From an uncultured Granulicatella sp. (GTDB lineage Bacteria; Bacillota; Bacilli; Lactobacillales; Aerococcaceae), in assembly GCF_938030755.1 (NCBI RefSeq), contig NZ_CALHIF010000022.1:1-64000 (forward strand): a DNA stretch of 64,000 bases, read 5' to 3'. The notes beneath the pieces were generated by a model. The model was not told the origin of the DNA. It searched no databases and saw nothing but the letters and a program-made list of their open reading frames with translations. Below are positions 45,495 to 53,652 of this stretch, piece by piece (position 1 is the first letter of the stretch; each line of letters begins with the position of its first letter). A program made the translations under genes and the position numbers.

Positions 45495-46322
45495 TTATAA
45501 AAATTCATGGGTATCAAAGAAGTTTCCTAAAACAGCTTTGATTTTTTGAGATTCGGTATCAATTTCTGTAATTTTAATGATAGAAGAATAATCAGACACA
45601 TTGTGATTAGACACTCCAGATTCACAGAACACAACCGCTCCTGCAGTGGTTGAATCGAACTCTTGAATTAAGCTACGCATTCCGTTAATCGTACCACCAG
45701 CTTTTAAGAAATCGTCAACGATTAATACATTAGATCCACTAGGAAGTGTACGTTTGGATAATTCCATTTTCTCAACACGAGAAGAAGAACCGGAAACGTA
45801 GTTAATACTTACAGTAGAACCTTCTGTAATTTTTGAATCACGACGAACAATGACGAAAGGAACGTTTAAATAATTAGCTACCGTTTGTGCAATAGGAACA
45901 CCCTTTGTTGCAACGGTCATAACGGCATCAATCTTCTTATCTTCGTAAGCAGATGCAATCATTTTTCCTAAATCATGTAATACATTTGGTTTTGCAAGTA
46001 AATCAGAAAGATAAATATATCCCCCTGGCAATAAGCGACTTGCATCGTTCATTTGTTCTTTTAATTTCTCCGCAGCAGCCAATGCTTGTTCACGTTTGAT
46101 TTTTGGTACAAAAATCACTCCGCCAGCAGCACCAGGGACTGTACGAATAATCCCAACACCTTGTTTTTCAAAAGTCTTCTTAATAATAGCAATATCTTCA
46201 CTAATAGAAGATTTTGCGGACTGGTACAAAGTTGTAAATGTAGTTAATGAAATTAACGTATGTGGATTATCTAATAGACGTTGTGTCATATCAATAAGAC
46301 GTTCACTTCTTTTCAATTTCAT
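45495..46322 (-). CDS. purR: purine operon repressor PurR
   Basis: A 275-residue PRPP-sensing regulator of purine genes. The start is 46322 (GGGAGGACGATACA upstream), giving MKLKRSERLIDMTQRLLDNP; the longer ORF from 46367 overlaps the promoter. A winged helix lies at 1-72, and a phosphoribosyltransferase-like domain at 73-275 with the PRPP loop VLIVDDFLKAGGT at 199-211. Length is near the Bacillus protein (285). PurBox-like sequences upstream suggest autoregulation. Confidence 0.95.
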   Translation of the reverse strand: MKLKRSERLIDMTQRLLDNPHTLISLTTFTTLYQSAKSSISEDIAIIKKTFEKQGVGIIRTVPGAAGGVIFVPKIKREQALAAAEKLKEQMNDASRLLPGGYIYLSDLLAKPNVLHDLGKMIASAYEDKKIDAVMTVATKGVPIAQTVANYLNVPFVIVRRDSKITEGSTVSINYVSGSSSRVEKMELSKRTLPSGSNVLIVDDFLKAGGTINGMRSLIQEFDSTTAGAVVFCESGVSNHNVSDYSSIIKITEIDTESQKIKAVLGNFFDTHEFL

Positions 46323-46358
46323 TGTATCGTCCTCCCTCTTTGAATGAACTACTTCTAT

Positions 46359-46386
46359 ATTATACATAAAATGACGAAAATTACAA
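46359..46386 (-). promoter_or_regulatory. purR promoter
   Basis: On the minus strand -35 TTGTAA (46381-46386), 16-bp spacer and a perfect -10 TATAAT (46359-46364). Confidence 0.7.
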
Positions 46387-46450
46387 TTTCGAAAACCTGT
46401 ATCATTCGGGAAAAAGCACCAAAAACACCTCTTTATAAAACGAACGTTCT
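46385..46450. promoter_or_regulatory. PurBox-like sequences upstream of purR
   Basis: CGAA-core motifs occur at 46385-46397 (AATTTCGAAAACC), 46403-46415 (CCCGAATG on the minus strand) and 46437-46450 (AAAACGAACGTTCT). The PurBox consensus is AWWWCCGAACWWT; each site deviates from it, so autoregulation is plausible but unproven. Confidence 0.4.
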
Positions 46451-46537
46451 ATTTTTATAAAGAATATCTTTTCAGCGTGAGAAGTGTTATAAAAATAAGG
46501 CTAAACAAAGTTATGAAAAGTTTCTCAAGGGGAAATC

Positions 46538-46720
46538 GATTACTTCGAATCCTCACGGATATCTTCATAATAGCGGTAACGTTGCACCGGTTCGAGCCTA
46601 AGGTCTCTCACCTTTAAAACAAAAAATGGGGCGTATGGATTAAAAATCCTACGCCCCTTATTTTTGTTTTAATGCGAATTCACGTTACTGCTATTATAGA
46701 ATCCGTGGATCTCAGTAATC
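46538..46720 (+). repeat. 183-bp fold-back element, copy B
   Basis: Same length and order as copy A at 40747: end arms GATTACTTCGAATCC and GATC..GTAATC, inner arms AATAGCGGTAACGT and ACGTTACTGCTATT, the conserved GTTGCACCGG/TCGAGCC/GTCTCTC block, and an apical hairpin GGGGCGTA..GGATT/AATCC..TACGCCCC that is different in sequence but equal in place. The A-T to G-C change in the inner arm is compensated on the other side. Confidence 0.82.
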
Positions 46721-46825
46721 TCAATCTTAGAGCTTAATCTGCTATTCAGCCTATTTTATAAACACTTCGGGTGTTCAGTAAAACTTAATACTGAAGTAAA
46801 TTTTTATCAAACCACACTCGACAGG

Positions 46826-47170
46826 TTAAAGGAGTTTGAGTTCGATACCAACAACGCCGTATTGTGCTTGTTTTTCTTTTGAATAGTAAGTCAACATATC
46901 ATCAGGATGTGCGTTATCTACGTCGTCAGCAGTATAACCACATTTTAGTAGCGGTAGGTTCTCGTATAGTTCTGTAAAGTCTTTAAAGACATACAATTGA
47001 ACCACTTCGCAGAGTATAGACTTAGAAGCGTCTTCGGAATGGGTAAATCGAATTTGATCACCAATTTGAATCGATTGTCGCTTTTCATCGTAAAGGCGAA
47101 GTTCGATCGTTTTTTGACCGGAGGCAATGGAAGCATACGGTTTTGTAAAAAGAGTCATCTCATGCAGCAT
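46826..47170 (-). CDS. ASCH-domain protein
   Basis: A 114-residue protein. The ASCH fold is seen in KPYASIASGQKTIELRLYDEKR, then IQIGDQIRFTHSED and the C-terminal YGVVGIELKLL. ASCH domains bind RNA or modified nucleosides. AAGGAGAACTAGTC precedes the ATG and lies inside the end of the HAD gene, so the two are co-translated. Function unknown. Confidence 0.85.
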   Translation of the reverse strand: MLHEMTLFTKPYASIASGQKTIELRLYDEKRQSIQIGDQIRFTHSEDASKSILCEVVQLYVFKDFTELYENLPLLKCGYTADDVDNAHPDDMLTYYSKEKQAQYGVVGIELKLL

Positions 47171-47172
47171 GA

Positions 47173-47994
47173 CTAGTTCTCCTTGTTTAATACGAATTTT
47201 TCAACGGCAACAGCAACGCCATCTTCGTTGTTAGTAGTTGTTACAAAGTTTGCAATTTCTTTAATGGAATCAATCGCATTTCCCATTGCAACCCCAAGTC
47301 CCGCGTATTCAATCATGTCACGGTCGTTTTCGTGGTCACCAAGGCACATTACTTCATCGCGTGAAAGGCCAAGTTTATCGGCTAGATGATGCACGGCTTT
47401 TCCTTTGCTCGCTTCAGGGTGAATGACTTCGAGATAAAAGCTGGAACTACGGAAAATATTGTAACGGCTCTTGAAGTCGTCAGAAAGATTTGGAATTAAT
47501 TCTTCTAACACTTCAGGCTCATCCACGAACATGATTTTGACGAATTCTTTATCGGTTGGAATGTCCTTATATAATTGGTGCACAATTGGCATCCCAACAA
47601 GTTCACTCTCATGCATAGAGTATTTACCAACTGTTTCCGTTGGAACGAAAATTGATTCTTCGTCGATAGCGTGGTAGTGTACATTGTATTTTGTAGCATA
47701 ATCGTTCACACGTTCTAAGTCATCATGGGTCATGGAGAAGCGAACGAGTGCTTCTTTCGAACCTGTTTGTTGTACGAGAGTGCCGTTATACGTCACGACG
47801 TAATCGTGGTCATTGACGAGGTCGAGTTCTTGAAGAAGACCTTCTACACCAGGGTATGGGCGTCCTGTACAAAGAACCACATAGACTCCTTGTGCGCTTG
47901 CAGCATTTAAAGCGGCCTTTACTCGAGGTGTAATTTCACGTTTTGAATTGAGCAGTGTGCCATCGATATCGATGGCGATTAATTTGATAGACAT
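47173..47994 (-). CDS. Cof-type HAD phosphatase (YidA-like)
   Basis: A 273-residue HAD-IIB hydrolase. The start at 47994 (AAGGAGGAACT upstream) gives MSIKLIAIDIDGTLLNSKRE with the nucleophile Asp in DIDGT. Other motifs are CTGRPYPG (motif 2), KGKAVHHLA (motif 3 Lys) and CLGDHENDRDMI (motif 4). The cap domain spans about 90-190. These enzymes act on sugar phosphates or cofactors; the substrate is unknown. Confidence 0.92.
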   Translation of the reverse strand: MSIKLIAIDIDGTLLNSKREITPRVKAALNAASAQGVYVVLCTGRPYPGVEGLLQELDLVNDHDYVVTYNGTLVQQTGSKEALVRFSMTHDDLERVNDYATKYNVHYHAIDEESIFVPTETVGKYSMHESELVGMPIVHQLYKDIPTDKEFVKIMFVDEPEVLEELIPNLSDDFKSRYNIFRSSSFYLEVIHPEASKGKAVHHLADKLGLSRDEVMCLGDHENDRDMIEYAGLGVAMGNAIDSIKEIANFVTTTNNEDGVAVAVEKFVLNKEN

Positions 47995-48014
47995 AGTTCC
48001 TCCTTGAAATGTGG

Positions 48015-48053
48015 AAAACACAATATACCGTATACAGTATATTGTGTTTTTTT
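48015..48053. terminator. terminator after the HD gene and its repeat array
   Basis: A 14-bp stem (48015-48028 with 48037-48050) has an 8-nt loop, with A runs on the left and T runs on the right. On the minus strand the tail is four T residues. Confidence 0.75.
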
Positions 48054-48081
48054 ATTTATAAAAAGTAATTGGTAGATGATG

Positions 48082-48340
48082 CTCACATCCTGTGTAGTTG
48101 AACTCGGGCTCACAGGACTGACGTCCACTTCCCGTAGTAGCCGCACGACTTGTGCCAAGTCCCTTGCGTTACTCCGGTCCAGTGATTCAGTCCTGAGCGT
48201 TCGCCCTCGTATCCTGTGAAGTTGAGTTCGGAAAAGCAGAGGCTCAAGCCTTTCGAGGTTAGTCCGCACGACTGCAAGCAGTCCCTTGCGGCTAACCTGC
48301 GAACCGTCATCGCCTCTAAACGCTTTTTCTCACATCCTGT
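48082..48340 (-). repeat. two tandem structured repeat units (about 124 nt each) at the 3' end of the HD gene
   Basis: On the minus strand the tag ACAGGATGTGAG or ACAGGATACGAG occurs at 48340-48329, 48217-48206 and 48093-48082, delimiting two units. Each unit folds as a long hairpin. The tip is CGCA-AGGG-ACT..AGT-CG-TGCG, conserved in both, while the flanking helices differ but still pair (GGTTAG/CTAACC in one; AGTA/TACT, CACT/AGTG, AGGACTGA/TCAGTCCT in the other). The first tag begins at the HD stop codon. A third unit follows coaA at 63911. No ORF inside. Confidence 0.88.
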
Positions 48341-49692
48341 TATTTCATTTGGTTAGAAAAAACATCCAATTGTGCAGCGATTGTTTGGAACTCTTCGTAG
48401 TCGTCCATAAAGAGTTCGTTTTGCATATCACGTGTGACCATTTCACGAGGGAAGTAGAGGCGTTCATCTCCACGAACCTTTCCAGAAATGGCTTCTACAA
48501 TCGAACTGACTTGAGAAAGCTCGACCATATTTCCGTTGCGTTCTACGAGTTCGATTTGTGTTCTTGGTTTAATAGAATCTGGACGATAGAAATCATATGG
48601 CAAATCGAAACTGTTGTTAATCGCAGTGTAATATTCAGGGTCAAACCCAACAGCTTCCACGATTTGTCTCATTCGATCGATTTTTGCGCCATCATTAATG
48701 CGGTTAAATGGCACTGATTTAAATGGACGACGGTTAATGAAACGATCGGATAAGTCACTTAAAATCGCATCTTCTTCTAAGAGCCAGTGAGAGAAGTACG
48801 TATTTAATACACCGTCATCGAGGCGTAAGTAATCTTCCAATGTCCAAGTTCCTTCAAAGAAAGGTTTTAAGAATGTTGCAGAGTGTTTTAAAGGATTTGA
48901 TTCTGAGTTGTAGCAAGCCGAAGCGCGTTTTAATAGGTGATTTAATACGACTTCCATTCCACGAGAAACGGGGTGGAAATACACTTGCATGTACATTTGA
49001 TAACGACTCACGATGTAATCTTCAACAGCATGCATTCCTGAATAAGTAAACGCAATGCCACCTTTATACGGACGAATCACACGTAGGATACGAGTAAGAT
49101 CGAATGTTCCGTAGTTCACCCCTGTGAAATAAGCGTCACGAAGCAAGTAATCCATACGGTCTGCATCGATTTGGCTCGAAATCAATTGAACTACTTGAGG
49201 GTTTGGATGCGTTTTTTGAATTACGCTAGCCACTTCTTGTGGGAAGGTAGAAGAAACTTTACGTAAAATTTGGTTCACTTCGGTTTCTTCAGATAAGATG
49301 ATATCAATAGTGATTTGTTCATGGTTTGTGTCGAAAATTTTCTCAAAGGTATGAGAGTAAGGGCCATGTCCTACATCATGCAGTAAAGCTGCACATAGCA
49401 CTACGAGACGATTACGATCGTCCCAAAGACCATCCCCTTCTTCTTGAGTAGCGTAATTTCTGGCAAAATTATCGCAAATGCGTCGAGCAATTTCATACAC
49501 TCCAAGAGAATGCGAGAATCTTGAATGTTCTGCAGTATGGAAAGTGTACATAGAGGCTCCAGTTTGTTTAATTCTGCGGAGTCGTTGTAATTCACGGCTA
49601 TTAATCAATTCCAGAATAATGGGATGTTGCACATGGATATAATCGTGAACGGGGTCACGAAATACTTTTTCACGTTTGAATGCTTCTGTCAT
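48340..49692 (-). CDS. HD-domain phosphohydrolase (YwfO family)
   Basis: A 450-residue HD-superfamily protein. The N-terminal conserved block is FRDPVHDYIHVQHPIILELI. The metal site is formed by His in HSRFSHSLGVYE, then LLHDVGHGPYSHTFE, and Asp in SSQIDADRMDYLLRDA. This family includes dNTPases and nucleotide pyrophosphohydrolases; YwfO-type enzymes hydrolyse dNTPs or (p)ppGpp-like substrates in some species. Substrate is not readable here. Length is normal. Its mRNA 3' end carries the structured repeats. Confidence 0.9.
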   Translation of the reverse strand: MTEAFKREKVFRDPVHDYIHVQHPIILELINSRELQRLRRIKQTGASMYTFHTAEHSRFSHSLGVYEIARRICDNFARNYATQEEGDGLWDDRNRLVVLCAALLHDVGHGPYSHTFEKIFDTNHEQITIDIILSEETEVNQILRKVSSTFPQEVASVIQKTHPNPQVVQLISSQIDADRMDYLLRDAYFTGVNYGTFDLTRILRVIRPYKGGIAFTYSGMHAVEDYIVSRYQMYMQVYFHPVSRGMEVVLNHLLKRASACYNSESNPLKHSATFLKPFFEGTWTLEDYLRLDDGVLNTYFSHWLLEEDAILSDLSDRFINRRPFKSVPFNRINDGAKIDRMRQIVEAVGFDPEYYTAINNSFDLPYDFYRPDSIKPRTQIELVERNGNMVELSQVSSIVEAISGKVRGDERLYFPREMVTRDMQNELFMDDYEEFQTIAAQLDVFSNQMK

Positions 49693-49819
49693 TCGTTTTA
49701 CTCCTTCTTTCGTTTAGATTGTGAAATGTTATCATAAGCACTTCCAGTGTATGCTATTTTTGGTGGAAATGCAAGAGGATTTTGTTGAAAAAAGCCTTTA
49801 TAGAGCTATTTTTGAAGGG

Positions 49820-50644
49820 TTATTGTCTTTGAATAAATCGCTCAAGTGCTTTCTGGAATTCCGGAGTGAGAGTGAAGTCGATTTTTGTCTCTTCAAGAGA
49901 GCAACCCATCTGCGTTAATGCTTGTAAGACGCGAATTTGTACCTCTTCAATCGTGAGGGAGAGTCCTAAGGCATCTTCAATATTCCACATGCTATCAGCG
50001 TTTACCGTTGGGAAATGCCATTTGGTTTCTTGGCCTTGGATGGCATGGTCATAAAAATCACGAACAACTTGACCGCGATAATGTTGGTCTCCAAACACAC
50101 TTAAGTAAATGGACACACAAACCACGTCTTTTAACCTGCGTTGTGCAATGCCGGCAATTTTTCTTCCTTGAATGCTTAAATCATAATCGCCAGGACAATA
50201 GGAATCACTGACTTCAAATGCATTGATTCCACCTAATGCGCTAGCCTCAGGAAAGCTTTGTTGAATTAATTGCTGCATCCACTCGTACGCTCGATTGATA
50301 GTAGGCATTTGTTCGTTTTTGAAAAGAAGGCTAATATTTAAAATCCCTTCGTTACTAACGACAGCGAGGCCTCCTGCTTGGCGGACAATCGGAGTAAATC
50401 CATGTGAGCGAAGTTGATGTAAGCCTTCCTCTAGAAATGGGACTTTTGTATCGGTCATCCCAAGAATAATAATATCTTCTAGTGTCCAAAAGTGAACGAA
50501 AGGTCCCGTTTGCTCCTTCGTTAAATGTCGAATAATAGTTTCATCTAGAGCAAAAGGAGTCAAAATTTGTTCTAGTGAAGTGGTCTTTTCGATTTGAGTG
50601 GCGACCAGTTGAACGGTCTGGTGTTGAATCGGTGATGATGTCAT
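49820..50644 (-). CDS. lipL: octanoyl-[GcvH]:protein N-octanoyltransferase LipL
   Basis: A 274-residue member of the biotin/lipoate ligase fold. Cys150 in DSYCPGDYDLS is at the same position as the catalytic Cys of Bacillus LipL, and Lys162 lies in GRKIAGIAQRR. The RQAGGLAVVSNEGILNISL core is the acyl-binding site. LipL moves octanoyl or lipoyl groups from GcvH to dehydrogenase E2 subunits. It lacks the C-terminal domain of LplA ligases. Assignment to LipL over a generic ligase rests on the Cys. Confidence 0.88.
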   Translation of the reverse strand: MTSSPIQHQTVQLVATQIEKTTSLEQILTPFALDETIIRHLTKEQTGPFVHFWTLEDIIILGMTDTKVPFLEEGLHQLRSHGFTPIVRQAGGLAVVSNEGILNISLLFKNEQMPTINRAYEWMQQLIQQSFPEASALGGINAFEVSDSYCPGDYDLSIQGRKIAGIAQRRLKDVVCVSIYLSVFGDQHYRGQVVRDFYDHAIQGQETKWHFPTVNADSMWNIEDALGLSLTIEEVQIRVLQALTQMGCSLEETKIDFTLTPEFQKALERFIQRQ

Positions 50645-50834
50645 AGTCTTCTCCTTTAGAGTTCTTCGTGTTTTATTATAACAAAAGTTCAGAATAGGGT
50701 CGTCCGATATGCCGTTTTTAAGCCGTTTCTTAGGAAATTATTAAGTAAAATTCAAGAATCTTAAAAATGACTAGCATAAATAGGAATTTTTTTATAGGAT
50801 AAAGTTGAAAAAAGAACGAAAAGAGGGAATGCCC

Positions 50835-51527
50835 ATGAAAATTTTAGTAGTAGATGATGATCGCGAAATCGTTGAACTATTAACCATTTATTTAAAAAAT
50901 GAAAGCTATGAAATCGTAAAAGCATACGATGGAAAACAAGCTCTCGAAAAATTAAAAATGTATCCAGATATCGATATGATTATTTTGGATATTATGATGC
51001 CACGTCTAGACGGAATCTCAGTGGTACATGAAGTTCGTAAAGAAAATGCGCAATTACCAATTCTTTTATTAAGTGCGAAGTCTACAGACATCGATAAGAT
51101 TCAAGGATTAACCAATGGGGCGGATGATTATGTGACTAAACCATTTAACCCACTAGAAGTGATTGCACGTGTGAAATCATTACTTCGCCGTTCGACCATT
51201 ACTCAAGAAGGTCCAGCCAACGAAGAAATTACAATTGGACCATTAACGATCAAAAAAGAATCTCATCAAGTGACGACTTCTGATGGAAAAGAAATTCAAT
51301 TAACGGTATTAGAATTTGGAATTTTATTCTTATTAGCGAGTCATCCAAACCGAGTATTTAGCGCTGATGAAATTTTTGAGACAGTATGGCAACAAGAAAG
51401 TATTGTTTCTACAAAAACAGTAATGGTACACGTAAGTCACTTGCGCGATAAAATTGCTGAAGCCACTGGAGGAGAAAAAGTCATCGAAACAGTATGGGGA
51501 GTAGGCTATAAAATTGAAGACAAATAA
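50835..51527 (+). CDS. OmpR-family response regulator (VanR-like)
   Basis: A 230-residue regulator. The start at 50835 (AGAGGGAATGCCC upstream) gives MKILVVDDDREIVELL; an ORF start at 50805 adds 10 unconserved residues. Asp52 is the phosphoacceptor (ILDIMMPRLDG), with Lys in TKPFNPLE. The winged helix lies at about 130-228 (LTVLEFGILFLLASHPN; KTVMVHVSHLRDKI). It overlaps the kinase gene by 14 nt. The signal is unknown; VanRS-like pairs often sense envelope stress. Confidence 0.93.
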   Translation: MKILVVDDDREIVELLTIYLKNESYEIVKAYDGKQALEKLKMYPDIDMIILDIMMPRLDGISVVHEVRKENAQLPILLLSAKSTDIDKIQGLTNGADDYVTKPFNPLEVIARVKSLLRRSTITQEGPANEEITIGPLTIKKESHQVTTSDGKEIQLTVLEFGILFLLASHPNRVFSADEIFETVWQQESIVSTKTVMVHVSHLRDKIAEATGGEKVIETVWGVGYKIEDK

Positions 51528-52719
51528 ACAAAAGATTCTTCAAATTGGAAAAGCAAAAAATGAACCGACCATCCTCACGCTGACGCGTAAAGAAATCAGT
51601 GAACTAGTTTTAGAGGGGATTGTCACGCTCTGTGTAGTATTTCTACTCTATCTCGGCATCTTAGTGATGATTAGTCAGTTAGTGAATGAGCCGGGAATCA
51701 TTTCGATTCAATTCTCAGCAAGAGAAGTCCTGCAAATTGGCACGGATCAAATATTGCTCTATAAAAATATCTTTACCATTACTTCCATTATTTTTGCGAT
51801 TGCTTTTACCTATTGGAGATTAATGAGAAGATATCAACAAATGCAACTAAATCATATTTTAGATGAACTGCATTTGATTGCAGAGGGAAGATACGATAGA
51901 CGGATTCCATTCCAGTTAAGTGGAGATATGGGACAAGTTGTCAATAGTATTAATCGACTGGTAGATTCGACGGTGAATGCTTTGGAAGAAGAACGTGCCA
52001 TCGAAAAGTCAAAAGATGAATTGATTACAAACGTCTCACATGATATCCGAACGCCACTGACGTCCATCCTTGGATACTTAGGCTTGATTGTGAATCAGCC
52101 AAAGATTGATACGGATGATGCGAAGCGTTATGCAGAAATCGCATATTCAAAAGCCGAGCAAATGAAATTGCTGGTGGATGATTTGTTTGAATATACGACG
52201 AGTAGACCGAATGGTGCTCCGCTGCGACTGAACGATATTCCGATTGTGAATTTTCTGGAGCAAATTGCTGCGGACTTCGAACTAGAAGCCCAAAAACGTC
52301 ATATGGCAATCGAAGTTTCCTCAGAAAACCGTGATGTGGTGCTGGAATTAGATGCTGAAAAAATGGTACGTGTGATCAACAATTTGTTATCGAATGCCAT
52401 TAAATACGGGCATGAAAATTCAACGATCTTAATAGAAGTGTTGAAGAAAGAGGGCGTCATTACAATTGCGGTTAGAAATGAAGGCGATCCGATTTCAAAA
52501 GAAGTATTGGATCAACTCTTTACAAGGTTCTATCGTGCAGAAGGGTCTCGTTCAAAAGAGACAGGTGGAACAGGGTTAGGCTTAGCGATTGCAGAAAACA
52601 TCGTGCATTCTCATGGAGGAATCATGTTTGCTGAGTCGGAAAACGGACAAACGAGTTTCTATGTCTGTCTGCCAACTGAAAATCAAAGCTCTTTAAAAGA
52701 AATGACAAATAACAAATAA
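51514..52719 (+). CDS. sensor histidine kinase (VanS-like)
   Basis: A 401-residue kinase that starts with TTG at 51514, inside the regulator gene; no ATG exists before the membrane region. TM1 lies near 33-55, a short extracytoplasmic loop at about 56-85, TM2 near 88-108, then a HAMP-like linker. HisKA contains His176 (NVSHDIRTPL). The HATPase has the N box INNLLSNAIKYG and G box GGTGLGLAI. Pairs with the regulator encoded just upstream. Confidence 0.92.
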   Translation: MKTNKQKILQIGKAKNEPTILTLTRKEISELVLEGIVTLCVVFLLYLGILVMISQLVNEPGIISIQFSAREVLQIGTDQILLYKNIFTITSIIFAIAFTYWRLMRRYQQMQLNHILDELHLIAEGRYDRRIPFQLSGDMGQVVNSINRLVDSTVNALEEERAIEKSKDELITNVSHDIRTPLTSILGYLGLIVNQPKIDTDDAKRYAEIAYSKAEQMKLLVDDLFEYTTSRPNGAPLRLNDIPIVNFLEQIAADFELEAQKRHMAIEVSSENRDVVLELDAEKMVRVINNLLSNAIKYGHENSTILIEVLKKEGVITIAVRNEGDPISKEVLDQLFTRFYRAEGSRSKETGGTGLGLAIAENIVHSHGGIMFAESENGQTSFYVCLPTENQSSLKEMTNNK

Positions 52720-52721
52720 AC

Positions 52722-52762
52722 ACCGAAAAGGATGGCTAAGTGCTTTCCTTTTCGGTTATTTT
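52722..52762 (+). terminator. terminator after the two-component genes
   Basis: The 11-bp stem ACCGAAAAGGA/TCCTTTTCGGT (52722-52732 with 52746-52756) is followed by TATTTTTATT. Confidence 0.88.
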
Positions 52763-52824
52763 TATTCGCAAAAAAGGAAGATACTTGATACTATGACAAG
52801 AGACATTATGAGGGAGGATTCAAG

Positions 52825-53589
52825 ATGAAACTAGCAACATGGAATGTGAATGGCATTCGTTCTGTTTTAAATAAAGGAGCGCTTCAAGAATATGTGTTAG
52901 AGAGCAATCCAGATATTTTATGCCTGCAAGAGACAAAAGCGCAACAAGACCAAGTAGAACTGGGAATGGAATTTAGTGAATATGAGGTATTCTTCAATTC
53001 AGCTGTGAAAAAAGGCTACTCAGGAACAGCCATCTTTACGAAAGAAAAACCGTTATCTGTAGAATACGGAATTGGAATAGAAGAGCATGACCAAGAAGGG
53101 CGTGTGATTACAGCGGAATACGAGAAGTTCTATTTAGTGACGGTGTATACTCCAAACGCTAAACGTGACTTATCTCGTCTCGAGTACCGCCAGGTGTGGG
53201 AAGATGACTTCCTTGCTTTTATCAAAAAATTAGAAGAAAAGAAGCCGGTAATTTTCTGTGGAGACTTAAATGTGGCTCATAAAGAAATCGACTTGGCTAA
53301 TCCAAAAACAAATACGATGAATGCAGGCTTTACAAAAGAAGAACGTGCAAAATTTGATCAAGTCGTCAATAATGGCTTGGTGGATGCGTTCCGTTACTTG
53401 TATCCCGATACAGTGGGTGCCTACAGTTGGTGGAGTTACATGGGAGGAGCTCGTGCTCGAAATGTCGGATGGAGAATTGACTATTTTGTGATTTCACAAC
53501 CACTAACAGCCCTCCTTCAAGAAGTAAAAATCCGAAGCGATGTCACCGGGAGCGATCATTGTCCTGTTGAAATGCAAATCAAATTGTAG
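52825..53589 (+). CDS. exoA: exodeoxyribonuclease III / AP endonuclease ExoA
   Basis: A 254-residue EEP-family nuclease of base-excision repair. Key residues are visible in TWNVNGIRS, LCLQETKAQ (metal Glu), FCGDLNVAHKEID (Asp/Asn) and the C-terminal SDHCPV (catalytic Asp-His). AGGGAGGATTCAAG precedes the ATG. It is followed by uvrA, another repair gene, with its own promoter region. Confidence 0.96.
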   Translation: MKLATWNVNGIRSVLNKGALQEYVLESNPDILCLQETKAQQDQVELGMEFSEYEVFFNSAVKKGYSGTAIFTKEKPLSVEYGIGIEEHDQEGRVITAEYEKFYLVTVYTPNAKRDLSRLEYRQVWEDDFLAFIKKLEEKKPVIFCGDLNVAHKEIDLANPKTNTMNAGFTKEERAKFDQVVNNGLVDAFRYLYPDTVGAYSWWSYMGGARARNVGWRIDYFVISQPLTALLQEVKIRSDVTGSDHCPVEMQIKL

Positions 53590-53652
53590 AACATTTGTTC
53601 GTGTTATAGAAATTTGATACAATAGATGTATCAATTATAAAGAGGTATTCAA

